64,000 bases of DNA from Hippophae tibetana (Eukaryota; Streptophyta; Magnoliopsida; Rosales; Elaeagnaceae). How positions within the stretch are numbered: the stretch's first letter is position 1; every line of letters begins with the position of its first letter. Positions 18,200 through 28,700 of this stretch are shown here, in pieces. Made by a program: the position numbers and the translations under genes. The stretch spans positions 75,623,840 to 75,687,839 of the forward strand of contig CM072812.1 in assembly GCA_037013495.1 (NCBI GenBank), given 5' to 3'. Below the pieces are notes generated by a model, which worked only from the letters and a program-made list of their open reading frames with translations, was not told where the DNA came from and ran no database searches.

Positions 18200-19440
18200 T
18201 TCAATATTTCACAAAGGTATTCCAAAGTATCAGATCTTACTCTTAATGAAAAATCCTCAATCTTAGAAGCATTAACTATAGTAATAGTATCTATAAGCCT
18301 AAATTCACACAACTCCTTTAAGAAAAATGCATCAATCAAAATAATTGAATGACCACCACTAACTTTTAGCTTTTGAACTTCCCCAATACACCAATCAACT
18401 GGTGACAGATACCATTCATATAAATATTTCTCATTTGTTGCCTATCCATATCTATTATAGCTTCATTCATGTATTCTTCCATCTCCCGTAGATATGAGCG
18501 AATGTGAATGTCTACATGCAACATGTGCAAATCAGATGGAATAACCAAAGCAGGAACATTTTAGAAGGATGACTGAGACGTTTCATTCAAAACACATGAA
18601 AAGAATCTAATTTAGGGGCCAAGTCGTACTTTCCCTACTTGACTACCATTCCAAGAATATATAGCTCTGTTTTAAGCCAGAGTATATGTATGAGTTCACC
18701 ACCACATGCGACATCTCTAATAAATATTTCATCAAAAGCAACGAATCTCCTCGGTAATAACTCTTTTTCTCCAGATTAAAGGGAACAATGCCTAAGTTTA
18801 CCCAAACATATAAAGCTCTATATATACACTTTGACTACCACCCCCAAACACATAGTCAAGTAGTTTCCCTACTTGACTACCATCCCAAGAATATAGAACT
18901 TCGTTTTAAGTTAGAGCATATGTATGAACACTAATACATGCCATGTCCTTAATGAATATTCCATCAAGAGCAATAACTCTCTTTGGTAATAACTATTTTT
19001 CTCTATATTGAATGGAACAATTCCCAAGTTTACCAATGCTTCCTTACCATTTTCGGTTATAGCTACCACATAGTATTTCTCGTATGACACTTAGGTAATA
19101 TTTACAAGCTTAGGAGCTTTGTCAATGAACCATGCATAAGCATTTATGACATGAGCCATCTGTTCAAAAGTAACTCCTATGCCAAGTTGACAACATTCAT
19201 TGTAGCCCTAAGCTTGTAACATGCCATCCTCTGATAGAGCCACTACATGAACATAATCATAAGAAACTTGATAGATAATTGTGTTTGGAGTAAAGGCCTT
19301 CCAAAACAAACATGGTAAATTTGATCCCCAATTTTGGCCTTAAAACCAAAGCCTACTCGAAGAAATAGTTCCATCATTTTTAGAAGGTTAAGTAATAACT
19401 ATAGTACAATGTGCTCCACAAGATACATATTTCACAAACT
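18200..19440 (-). pseudogene. Captured RCC1-repeat protein, multi-repeat fragment
   Basis: Minus-strand frames give successive RCC1 blades: YVSCGAHCTIVIT, SRLWF-GQNWGSNLPCLFW, YVHVVALSEDGMLQA, GYNECCQLGIGV, LLPKRVIALDGIFIKD with ACISVHTYALT, GDGRIHE with YNRYG, and SPVDWCIGEVQKL. A conserved tail KELCEFRL and NASKIEDFSLR follows (about 18200-18330). This is a plant RCC1/UVR8-like protein with a C-terminal extension. Stops often replace Gln or Trp, as C-to-T decay would produce. The ELLP..FIKD blade is present twice (about 18627-18810 and 18857-19040), a local tandem duplication. No introns are apparent across several blades, which fits capture from an mRNA. Confidence 0.82.
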
Positions 19441-19454
19441 CAGTCTACAATTAC

Positions 19455-19735
19455 TTTATATCGTGAGATTTCACAACATAAGGGTTATCAACATTGTGAA
19501 GGATTGAATTCTCATGATTTTCATTGTTCACCTTCAAAGCATATTGTCTACTAAAGGGTTTTTGAGGAAATTTAAAAACCATACCTTCACTGCCACTTTT
19601 GATTATATTGAGTTGGTTGATATTATAAGTATTAAGGTTATGATTATTCAATGAAGATGATTGAGTAGAACACGAAAGAAAAGGCAGAGGCATAGCTAGG
19701 GCTAGGGTCTGTTGGGGTAAGCATTAAGTTTCAAA
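19455..19735 (-). pseudogene. Captured MAP kinase kinase N-terminal fragment (MKK4/5 type)
   Basis: Minus-strand translation gives QQTLALAMPLPFLS, a Ser/Asn-rich linker, QLNIIKSGSEGMVFK, SRQYALKVNNENHENS and NVDNPYVVKSHDI, then a stop. This follows group C plant MAPKKs (MKK4/MKK5): a proline/leucine N-terminus, the Gly loop, the ATP-binding Lys in YALKV, and the HxN/DNPxVVKCH strand. The Gly loop is damaged and about ten residues of helix C are missing. The kinase homology ends a few codons before RCC1 homology begins at about 19440, so two unrelated genes were joined directly. Confidence 0.75.
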
Positions 19736-20507
19736 CTATGGAAAACACATATCATTTATAGCCTCACTTTTCCACCATTGTCGATTGGATTTTGACAAGC
19801 ATTGATAATCTAAAAACATGTCACTACTATTTGGGTTTTGAATAGAACCATAACTACTTTGAATTCTCAACGTTTAACCATTCAGATTACTCAACGAGAA
19901 CGAGCCAAGAGCTACCAATAATAGTTTGGCAAGAATGTAAGAGAAAATGATGCCAAGAAAGATTGATTAGAGTAAAGGATGTCACTTTTCCATGGTTATA
20001 TTGGTGACAAATGCAAACAATGGAAAATTCATGTATGAGGTTTCACCACTAGAAAACATGAAGCAACATTTCCCTCTTTGGAGAAGTGCTCTTTAAGATA
20101 CCAAGTAATGGTGAATGCCATTGCTTGCGAATCCAGAATTTCTAAGAAGAAAATTACACCGCACGAGTGGTATATATAGACTTCATTCTCCTATTTCCTC
20201 TCGATTCTCATGTCGATCAGTCAATCACTCACTCTCTTCATCTTGAAGCACTTTTATGGCACTCTTTTTGATTTTTGAGAATGAAATATGGAAAGAATAG
20301 AAACTATTAGAGACAAATACTTCTAGTTATTTCCCTCTATTTCCTTGGAAAGCAAACAATGTCCTACTTAATCAAGAACACAATCTTTAAATCTTTGAAA
20401 TAAAATAGGAATTTGATTATAACATATTCATCGAGAACAAATTTTAGAGTAAGCAAAAAATTTGTATTCACTGAGTAGATCAAAGAATATTTAAGTTGTA
20501 ATACCAT

Positions 20508-20694
20508 TATAGAATTCACAAATGAACTACATTTCCTTATTGAATGAATTCTTAACCAAAGCTACAACATATCATAGTTTTATATAGGAGATGTAATACA
20601 TACACAATACATCTCTACACTACATATACTATTTTTCTACACTACATACAATTATATTTCTGTTATTTAGTTATACTACACTTATAGTATAATA
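20508..20694 (-). repeat. 5' LTR of the gene-capturing element
   Basis: This is the partner of 17068-17257, with a TATATAAAA box in element orientation and TTCAATAA downstream. On the minus strand its inner edge is followed by a decayed initiator-Met primer-binding site at about 20495-20506. Confidence 0.75.
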
Positions 20695-22200
20695 ATATAT
20701 TAGTTTTCCTACCAAGCTTATGTCTCTTTTAATCAAAGGTGTCACTATTTGTATGATTGAATAGGGAATTAGGATCCATAGAAATATCTGAAAGATTTGA
20801 TCCCAACATATCAATTTGTCAACAAACCTTTCACATATTTTATTTAGAACAATATGATGTCTTTCTTACTATGAGCTACCTCAATACCCAAAAATTAACG
20901 TAGTTTGTCCAAATTTTTTGTTTGAAAGGTTTCCTTCAACTTTTTTTATTAGTTCTACTATGCTATCTATATCACTTCCAGATATAATGATATAATTTAT
21001 ATATATGAGAAGCACTGCAAACCCTACTTTTATATTTCTTACAAATACAGATGATGAGAGTGGCATCTAGATAATCCAAAAAAGGGAAGTGCATTGCTCA
21101 ATTTATCATATCATACTCAAAGAGATTGTTTGAGCCCATTAATTACCTTTTTAAGCAACATATTAGAACAATCTCCCTCTTAGCTACAAACCTAGGTGGT
21201 TTCTCCATATACACCTTTTCCTATAGATCACCATATATGCACACATTTTAATATCTAGTTGGTAGAGAGTAACCATCAAGGAGATCAAAATTCGTGCTGA
21301 GTTCAACCAAAAAATGGGGAAAAAATCTCAAAAGAATCAATACCATATATTTATCTAAAGTCTTTTGCAACTAAACAAGCTTTTAAATGCTCGATGTACA
21401 CATTAGGTAAATATTTAATAATAAAGATCCACTTACAACCAACCACTGTCTTATTCTTTGGTAACCTAGTAAGCTCCTAGGTGCCACTATATCGTAAATT
21501 CAATATTTTTCCTCTCATTGTAATAACCCAACTAAGGTAGAAGATAGGAATAAAATCTCCATTAGAATGAGCTATTTATGCAATGGGCAGAGTGGATAAT
21601 AGGTTCCCTTGTAGTGAAGGTTGTTTTCAGGCTACATATACTTACAAGGACATAGAAAACCTAAGAAAATGAGAGGAAATTTTTTTAATAATAATTGACA
21701 AAGGAAGGAGTGGACATGACGTAACAATTTTAGAGGATGTGGAAGCCCTTGGAAAAAATGAGAAGACTTAAAAAATGTATTATCAGTACTAACAACATAT
21801 TTTTGCTTGTCTTAGGCTAAAACATCTATATCCTTTCTCAGTTCGAGAATAATAGACAAATACACACTTTGTGAAATGTAGGGACATCTTATCGATCAAG
21901 AACTCTAGACACATTTTGCACAAATCACAATGGTTAAAAGGATATGAATACTTGAGTTATAGTACAAAAATATAATTTTTTAATAACATGAGACATAAAT
22001 TATACAAATGCATTAAAATGGATACCTTTGGAGTACCAAACACCCTATACTTCTAAGTAAGGTGTGTAATTTGTGTTTTGATATGAATGCATGAACCAAT
22101 ACAAAAAAGACATAATATGATAAATAAAAAAAGCCGTATAATCCATTTTGTTGATAGGGTTGAATGCCACCATGATACGAAATACGAAAACACAAACGAA

Positions 22201-23755
22201 AAACATGAAAGCGAATTGGTATGAGATAACCTATTTAATTTACATTTAAGTATTCATAAAAAAACATGAATTATAATTGTATTTTTAACGAGTAATGCTA
22301 TGCTTTTCAAGTTGAGATAATTGCTATGCTAGGTGACCAGTTATTATTAACTTAAATTTTATAATGTGAAATTTTTCCCTTCATAAAAACGTTATGAATT
22401 TATTATATATTCTCAAAGTTCATTTAATTACTCTCTTCTTTTCTTTTAAAATATCTAGATGTATTTCTAGGGTTTCCTCGTTACTAGAAGGAGTCTACTA
22501 CTGTAAGGGCTATCTCTTGTGTATATATATATATATGATTTTTTTTCATTTAGATTTACATTTAAGAATATTTTTGGTATATTTTGTTTTGTTTTGGCTT
22601 GTTTTCTTTTTGGGTTTAAATCTAAATTTGAAGTTTTTGGTCATGAAAAGTCAATTTATGTTGAAGATCTAGCATCATATTATATCAAATAGAAGAATCA
22701 TACATAAATGTAAGAAAACTCAAAGAGTTTGTCCAATGCTACTTAAATATGGTTTTTAAGGATTTTCATTATATTTCATTATATTTTAATGTATTTTCAA
22801 TTTCTTGATTTACATGTTATTATAAATTTGATTTAAATTAATATAAATTGAAAAAATTATTTAATTATTTAAAGAAATTATAATTTCCTCGTATAATTAT
22901 CAAAATATGTTCGAGAAAAGTAATGGATAAGTAGAATGGGATATATTGCAACGCAATTTCTACTTATACGCTAATTTTAGGACATTGTACGTTTCTGATT
23001 AGTATGCATGTTTGTTAAAAGTCCTAATTAGTGAAACGTAATCCACAGGTAAGACAAGTTCCATATCCATTTGTTAACCATTTAGGCATGAAGCTAATGG
23101 TCTCTTAAGGGTGTGGAAATAAAAAAAACAAGTAATGGGTATTAAAAAAAATTGTAACCAATTTTAAACCAAATTAATGAAATTAGCAAGACAGAAAAAC
23201 AAAGCCCCTCTTTTGTAGGAGTCTAGAAGAGGATTGAAGAAGAGAGAGAGGGAGAGAGAGAGGGAGAAAAAAGAAAAAAAAAATAAGACATAGTACTCCC
23301 CCTTTCTATTGGGAAAAATTCTTTCTATTACAACAAAATTTCATTTGTCTTTGAGAATTTTATTTATCTTCTTTCATTCAGGTACATTTTGTCCCTTCTT
23401 TGACTGAAATTTTTTTTCTTCATATAATCAATATTTCATATAGAAAACTTATATATCCAAATAGCCATTTGATGATGAGAAAAAAGAAAAACCCATTAGG
23501 CAATATTTGATGAATTGGATCTCATGATCATGAAGAAGATGTTTAATGAATTATGATATCTAGCTAACTAGTGGGGTAAATATGAAAATGATCAATGTGA
23601 TCGATCTTCTAATTATTTTATCTTCATTTTAATTTTACTTTTGATATGATTTGATTTGATTTCTCTATTAACACAATGTTTGTTGTTGTTATTGCATTCT
23701 AATTAATTCTCAGGGTCACTAGTGTAATTTTAAGAAATTAAACATTAAGGAGGTT
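22201..23755. other. Intergenic: PERK upstream region
   Basis: AT-rich sequence with no supported gene. A GA-rich microsatellite-like tract lies at about 23236-23282 (agagagagggagagagag). The stretch from there to the start codon probably contains the PERK promoter and 5' leader, possibly with a leader intron ending near 23712 (ctcag). Exact sites cannot be called. Confidence 0.45.
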
Positions 23756-25702
23756 ATGTCTTCTGCACCTCCCCCAAATTCATATTCTTCTGACTCTACT
23801 CCATCTGATGAGAGGTCACAGACTTCACCATCTTCAAAATATGACAACAACAACAACAACTCTTCACAATCTCCACCACCACAGAATGACAATAATGACA
23901 ACAACAACAACAGCAACTCTTCACAATCTCCACCACTACAGAATGACAATAATGACAACAACAACAATAATAATAATAATTCTTCGGGGAATAAAAATAA
24001 GACATCATCTCCACCAACATCATCACCTAATTCTTCAAATAATAAGAGTCCCACATCGAAAGATGTTTCATCACCTCCACCACCTCGGTCCTCTCGAAAT
24101 TCAATATCACCACCATCCAAAACACACAACAAAACAGTACCAAACTCACGTACGACGTCGGATTCTGATAGCTCGTCGAGTTCGGGGTCTTCATCAAACA
24201 CATCATTGATCGCAGGACTAATGATTGGATTATTTTTAATTAGCATGCTCGTCATTATTTGTATATTTTGCTTCAAAAAAAGGAAGAGAAAGAGTAGTGA
24301 AAATATGCAATACTACTATGCTGATCCTCCATCAGGTATAATTTTGCTACTTTATATTGAATCATCATTCTCTGCTCGTCCTTTTTTTCCTCTACTTATT
24401 TTTACTTGATTAATCATCAAAATGATATTTGTTTAATTTAAGTGATTCAAATAATTATATAGACATTTCAAAAATATAATCTATTTTTGAACCTCATTCA
24501 TGATGCGTAACTAAATGGGTTTTATGGAATACTTACTAATTGATATTCAAAATTTGATTAATTTATTATTTTTATGAACTTAAACTCAAAAAATTAGAAT
24601 AGTAAATTGAATAAAAAAATTAAAATAACATTATAAGATCTTCCTTATAAATTGTATAATTATTTTGCTAATGTTATATTAGCTGATCCGAATTCAAATA
24701 TATACATTAGAGTTTGTATTTTGATTTAAATAAATACAAAAAGAGAAAAAAAAAACCCACCTAATATGAAAAATCTCTCATAAATTTGTTCATAAGATAA
24801 AGCTATACTTGATTGTATTGCAATCTTACCCCTCTCTTTAAACCAAAATCAAATTAGCACTCTTTTTTTATTATAAATAAAGTGATGTATTCTCTATGGC
24901 CTTGTTCATCAATTGAATATCATTAATTATAATCTCACATATTGATTTTTTTTCTCTTTTTTATATATTTTAATTTATCTTCACATTTACTATGTCTACG
25001 TGTACACACACAACTACTCACATTTATATGCATTTTAATACTGTTAATTTTTTAAAATTAAATTATTCATGTTAACGTTATACAAAATTTACTGTATTAA
25101 TATGAGATGGAAAGTGAATAATATATAATTAATTATATGTTGCCTTCATATTTTAACAGGTGGTAAATATTACAAGAATGAAGAACTACAAAACTGGAAT
25201 AACGATCCCCAAGATCACATCCTAAGACTTAATGCACAATCAGGTGGTGGCAATAGCTGGGGTTCGCCACCGCCTCCTCCTCCTCCTCTGATGAGTACTG
25301 AAATGAGTACTGGAAACTTCTCAGGACCATATGGTGCACCATTGCCACCTCCATCACCAAATGTGTCTCTTGGATTCAATAAGAGCACATTTAGTTATGA
25401 TGAGCTTGCAGCTGCTACTAATGGATTTTCACAAGTGAATTTGTTAGGTCAAGGTGGGTTTGGATATGTACACAAAGGTATTTTACCTAATGGTAAAGAG
25501 GTTGCTGTAAAGAGTTTGAAATTGAATAGTGGACAAGGAGAAAGAGAATTCCAAGCTGAAGTTGAAATCATTAGTCGTGTTCATCATAGGCATCTTGTTT
25601 CACTTGTTGGATATTGTATTGCTGGTGAACAAAGACTGTTAGTCTATGAATTTGTTCCTAATAATACTTTGGAATATCATCTTCATCATGGTGGGTTGCT
25701 TA

Positions 25703-25746
<44 letters not shown>

Positions 25747-28700
25747 ATTATTCACAAACTCATATCCGGGACTCAATAAAATATTCTTTTACTTTGTTGA
25801 TTAATATAGCTCTTTTTGTCACAACTATATATCTGGTTTATCAACTGAAAATATTGATGAGTTTTTTTATACAGGAAATGATCTTCCTGAAATGAATTGG
25901 CCAACTAGGCTACGGATTGCAATTGGATCAGCCAAAGGGCTTGCTTACCTTCATGAAGATTGTAAGTTGTCATGTGTATATATATATCCTTACTTTATGT
26001 TTTCAAATTTAGGGATGTTCGGTTGGAAGAAATAAAATCAAGATTTGAATAAATATTCCAATTCATTTGTTCATTTGCACTTTTTAAAATTAGGAGAAGG
26101 GGTCCGTATTCTTTTCTTCCAGAAGAATAATTATTCAGATTAGAATTTTTTGCATTATTCACAAACTCATATTCCGTTATGATAACCAAACAAATTAATA
26201 AGAATAATTATAATTTCTATTACATGTTTCTTATTTCAATAATTTCTATTTTTACTTTATTGAAAATTCTAATTTTTTTAACCAAACATGTCGTATGTAG
26301 AACATAACTACAAAATGCAAATCAGAAGTTAGTCTCACATTAAGAATGAAAACAGATTGACTTTAAATAACCTAACAAAAGTTGAAAAATAGCCACCATA
26401 GAGCTTCACATTATAAACTATCCGTAGAGACGTGACAATGTCTTATTGAATTGATCAAAGAACAAACTAACTTTCCTAAACAATAGGAATTGTAACTGAT
26501 CCTAACTTGTAGTTAATGCCACAGCTAACTGCTTTCACTAACATCCTTCCTTAAACTGTATTGCAATAGCAATCATTTTACACATGAAATTGAATATACA
26601 CCCATCAATTCTCACAATCTGTATAAAATATCAAGCTTCAATGGCTTGGTCAATGCATCTACAATCTGATCTTGAGTTGAACAATGAACCATTTCCATAA
26701 TTTCGTTCTTCGTGAGCTTACAAAGAAAATGAAACTGCATATCAATGTGTTTACTACGTCCGTGTAGCATAGGATTATTGGACAACTTAACTGTTATCAC
26801 AATTCACTTTAGTAAGAGCCTGTTGTACATGTCCAAGTACCTCCAACATCCTTCTCAGCCAAATAGCTTGTCACGCATATGAAGCTCCTACAATAAATTC
26901 AACCTCAGTGGTTGAATTTATGACCACAAGCTGCTTCTTCAAGGACCAGGACACATCACCTGAACTCAACATAAACAAGTAACTTGAAGTGTTCTTTCTA
27001 TCCTCAAGGTTTCCAACGTAATCACTATCTGTGCAAGCAATCAGCTTCTCATTTCCTCTCTTCTTATAGAATACTCCAAATGGCAAAGTTCCCTTCACAT
27101 ACCTTAGCACCCTCTTTGCAACTGCAAGGTGCAACTCAGTAGGAGATTCCATAAATATACTAATTAGACTCACTAAAAACATAACATTAGGACATGTGGT
27201 AGTCAAGTACATGAGACTTCCTATTATCTTCTTGTATAAGGTGTTGTCCACTTTTACTCCATGCTCATCATTCATGAGCTTGAATCCAAGAACAATGAGG
27301 TTGTGGATGGAATTGAATTTTGTCAAATTGAACCTTTCTAGCACCTCTTTTGCATATATTTTTTACCAATGAAGATTCCCTTCGATCCCTGTACCATTTC
27401 AATGCCAAGAAAGTACCTCATCTTCCTAAGATCAGTCATATCGAATTCATCCATCATAGTTTGTTTGAATTTAATAAACAACTCCAAATCATTCCCAGTA
27501 AAGATCAGATCATCAACATAAAGACATATGATCAAAATTTTACCTTCAGTGGACACCTTAGTGAACAGGTTATACTTATAAGGACACTTCTGAAAACCCT
27601 GATTCTCGAAGTAGGACTCTATACGGTTGTACCAGGCTTTAGGAGCCTGTTTAAGCCCATATAGAGCCTTCCTCACTTTGTATACCTTTTTCTCTTAACC
27701 TTGTTTGACATATCCTAGTAGTTTCTCAACGTACACGTCTTTACTCAATTCTTCATGTAGAAAGGTCGATTTCACGTCCAATTGATAAAATGTCCACTCT
27801 TTTTGTGCAACAAGGGATATCACCAAATGAATTGTATCTAGTCGAGCTACAGTAGAAAAAACCTCTTCATAATCAACTCCATGTTGTTGAGCATACCCTT
27901 TTGCTACAATTATAGCCTTATAGTTTTTCACCTCCCCGCGCTCATTGAGTTTAATTTTATAAACTTGTTTTACTTTAATCTTCTTCCCCTTTATGGTAAA
28001 TCTGTTAATTCACACATGTTGTTCCTCTCCATAGCATCTATTTTCATGTCCATTACCTTTCCCCAATTTTTACTATTTGCTACATCAACATACAAAATAG
28101 GGTCACTGGATATAAACATGGCTAGATAGACCATGTCCTTCTCTAAAGAGGGACCTTTTCCTATTTCATAATCCCTCATACATATTGGTATTCTTCTAAT
28201 TCTTCCTTTAGGTGTTGGAGTTTTCCTCTATGGTATCACGTGGAACATCATGCCCAACTCCTTCTGAGGTGTCACTAGGGTCAGAAATAATATTTGCAAT
28301 GTCATCATCTGATTCACCATGTACAACTTCTGAGGCATCCTCTCCCTAATCTAGATTTGCAAGTATTTTCTCTTGATGATTCTCATCCCAATTCCAATCT
28401 TTATCTTCATCAAATACTACATCCCTTCTCACTATTATCTTATGAGAAATTGGATCATACAGCCTGTATGCTTTTGATTCATTATTGACTCTAAGAAAAA
28501 CAAACGTTCGAGCTTTGTTATTTTTTCATTTGATATATAGGCATAAGAAACACATCCAAATACTCACAGTTGGTTTAGATCCTCCTTATGCTTCTTCTAG
28601 AGTTATGTTTTTGAGGATGAGAGTTGGACTGTGATTCAAAACATGAATATTCCAGTTCACTACTTTGGGCTAGAACATTTTTGGAAGTTTCTTTTATGAT

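Larger units (their letters stand above)
17068..20694 (-). mobile_element. Non-autonomous LTR retroelement carrying three captured gene fragments
   Basis: Direct terminal repeats of about 190 and 187 bp bound the element. On the minus strand a purine tract AAGAAGGG adjoins the 3' LTR, and TGGTATTACAAC (9 of 12 matches to TGGTATCAGAGC) follows the 5' LTR after one base. The flanks both read atatat (17062-17067 and 20695-20700), a likely target duplication though low-complexity. Removing the element and one atatat leaves the host copia frame continuous at this point. The interior has no gag or pol that I recognise. In the same strand and in order it contains MAP kinase kinase, RCC1-repeat and RING-H2 fragments. 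Maize Bs1 is the known precedent for multi-gene capture by an LTR element. The LTRs differ by many substitutions and small indels, so the insertion is old. Confidence 0.75.
16256..22200 (-). mobile_element. Ty1/copia element remnant split by a nested LTR element
   Basis: Minus-strand frames give, from right to left, four parts of a copia pol. The integrase end is at about 21760-21900 (MSLHFTKCVFV, then YSRTEKGYRC). The start of RT is at 20900-21480 (VGCKWIFIIKY, an ERYKARLVAK-like block, FLHGDL/VYMEKPP). The RT active-site region is near 20980 (YINYIIISGSDID, with the catalytic DD lost). RNase H is at about 16480-17060 (RRSTTWYCIFVG, KAEYQTM, LTWIKNLM, FYERIKHIKIECYF). Many stops show it is inactive. 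Its polymerase gene is interrupted at 17068-20694. Repeated actaaatagaatatatga units at 16380-16470 may be its 3' LTR. No gag or 5' LTR was recognised. Confidence 0.8.

Noticed and set aside
18200-19735. Functional kinase or RCC1 gene
   Set aside because: Multiple stops, frameshifts, lost residues and truncation, and the location inside LTRs, show these are captured pseudogene fragments.
23719-24276. Long minus-strand open frame rich in Glu, Leu and Gly opposite PERK exon 1
   Set aside because: It is the antisense shadow of the Ser/Pro/Asn-rich coding repeats. It has no domain, and PERK exon 1 on the plus strand is well supported.
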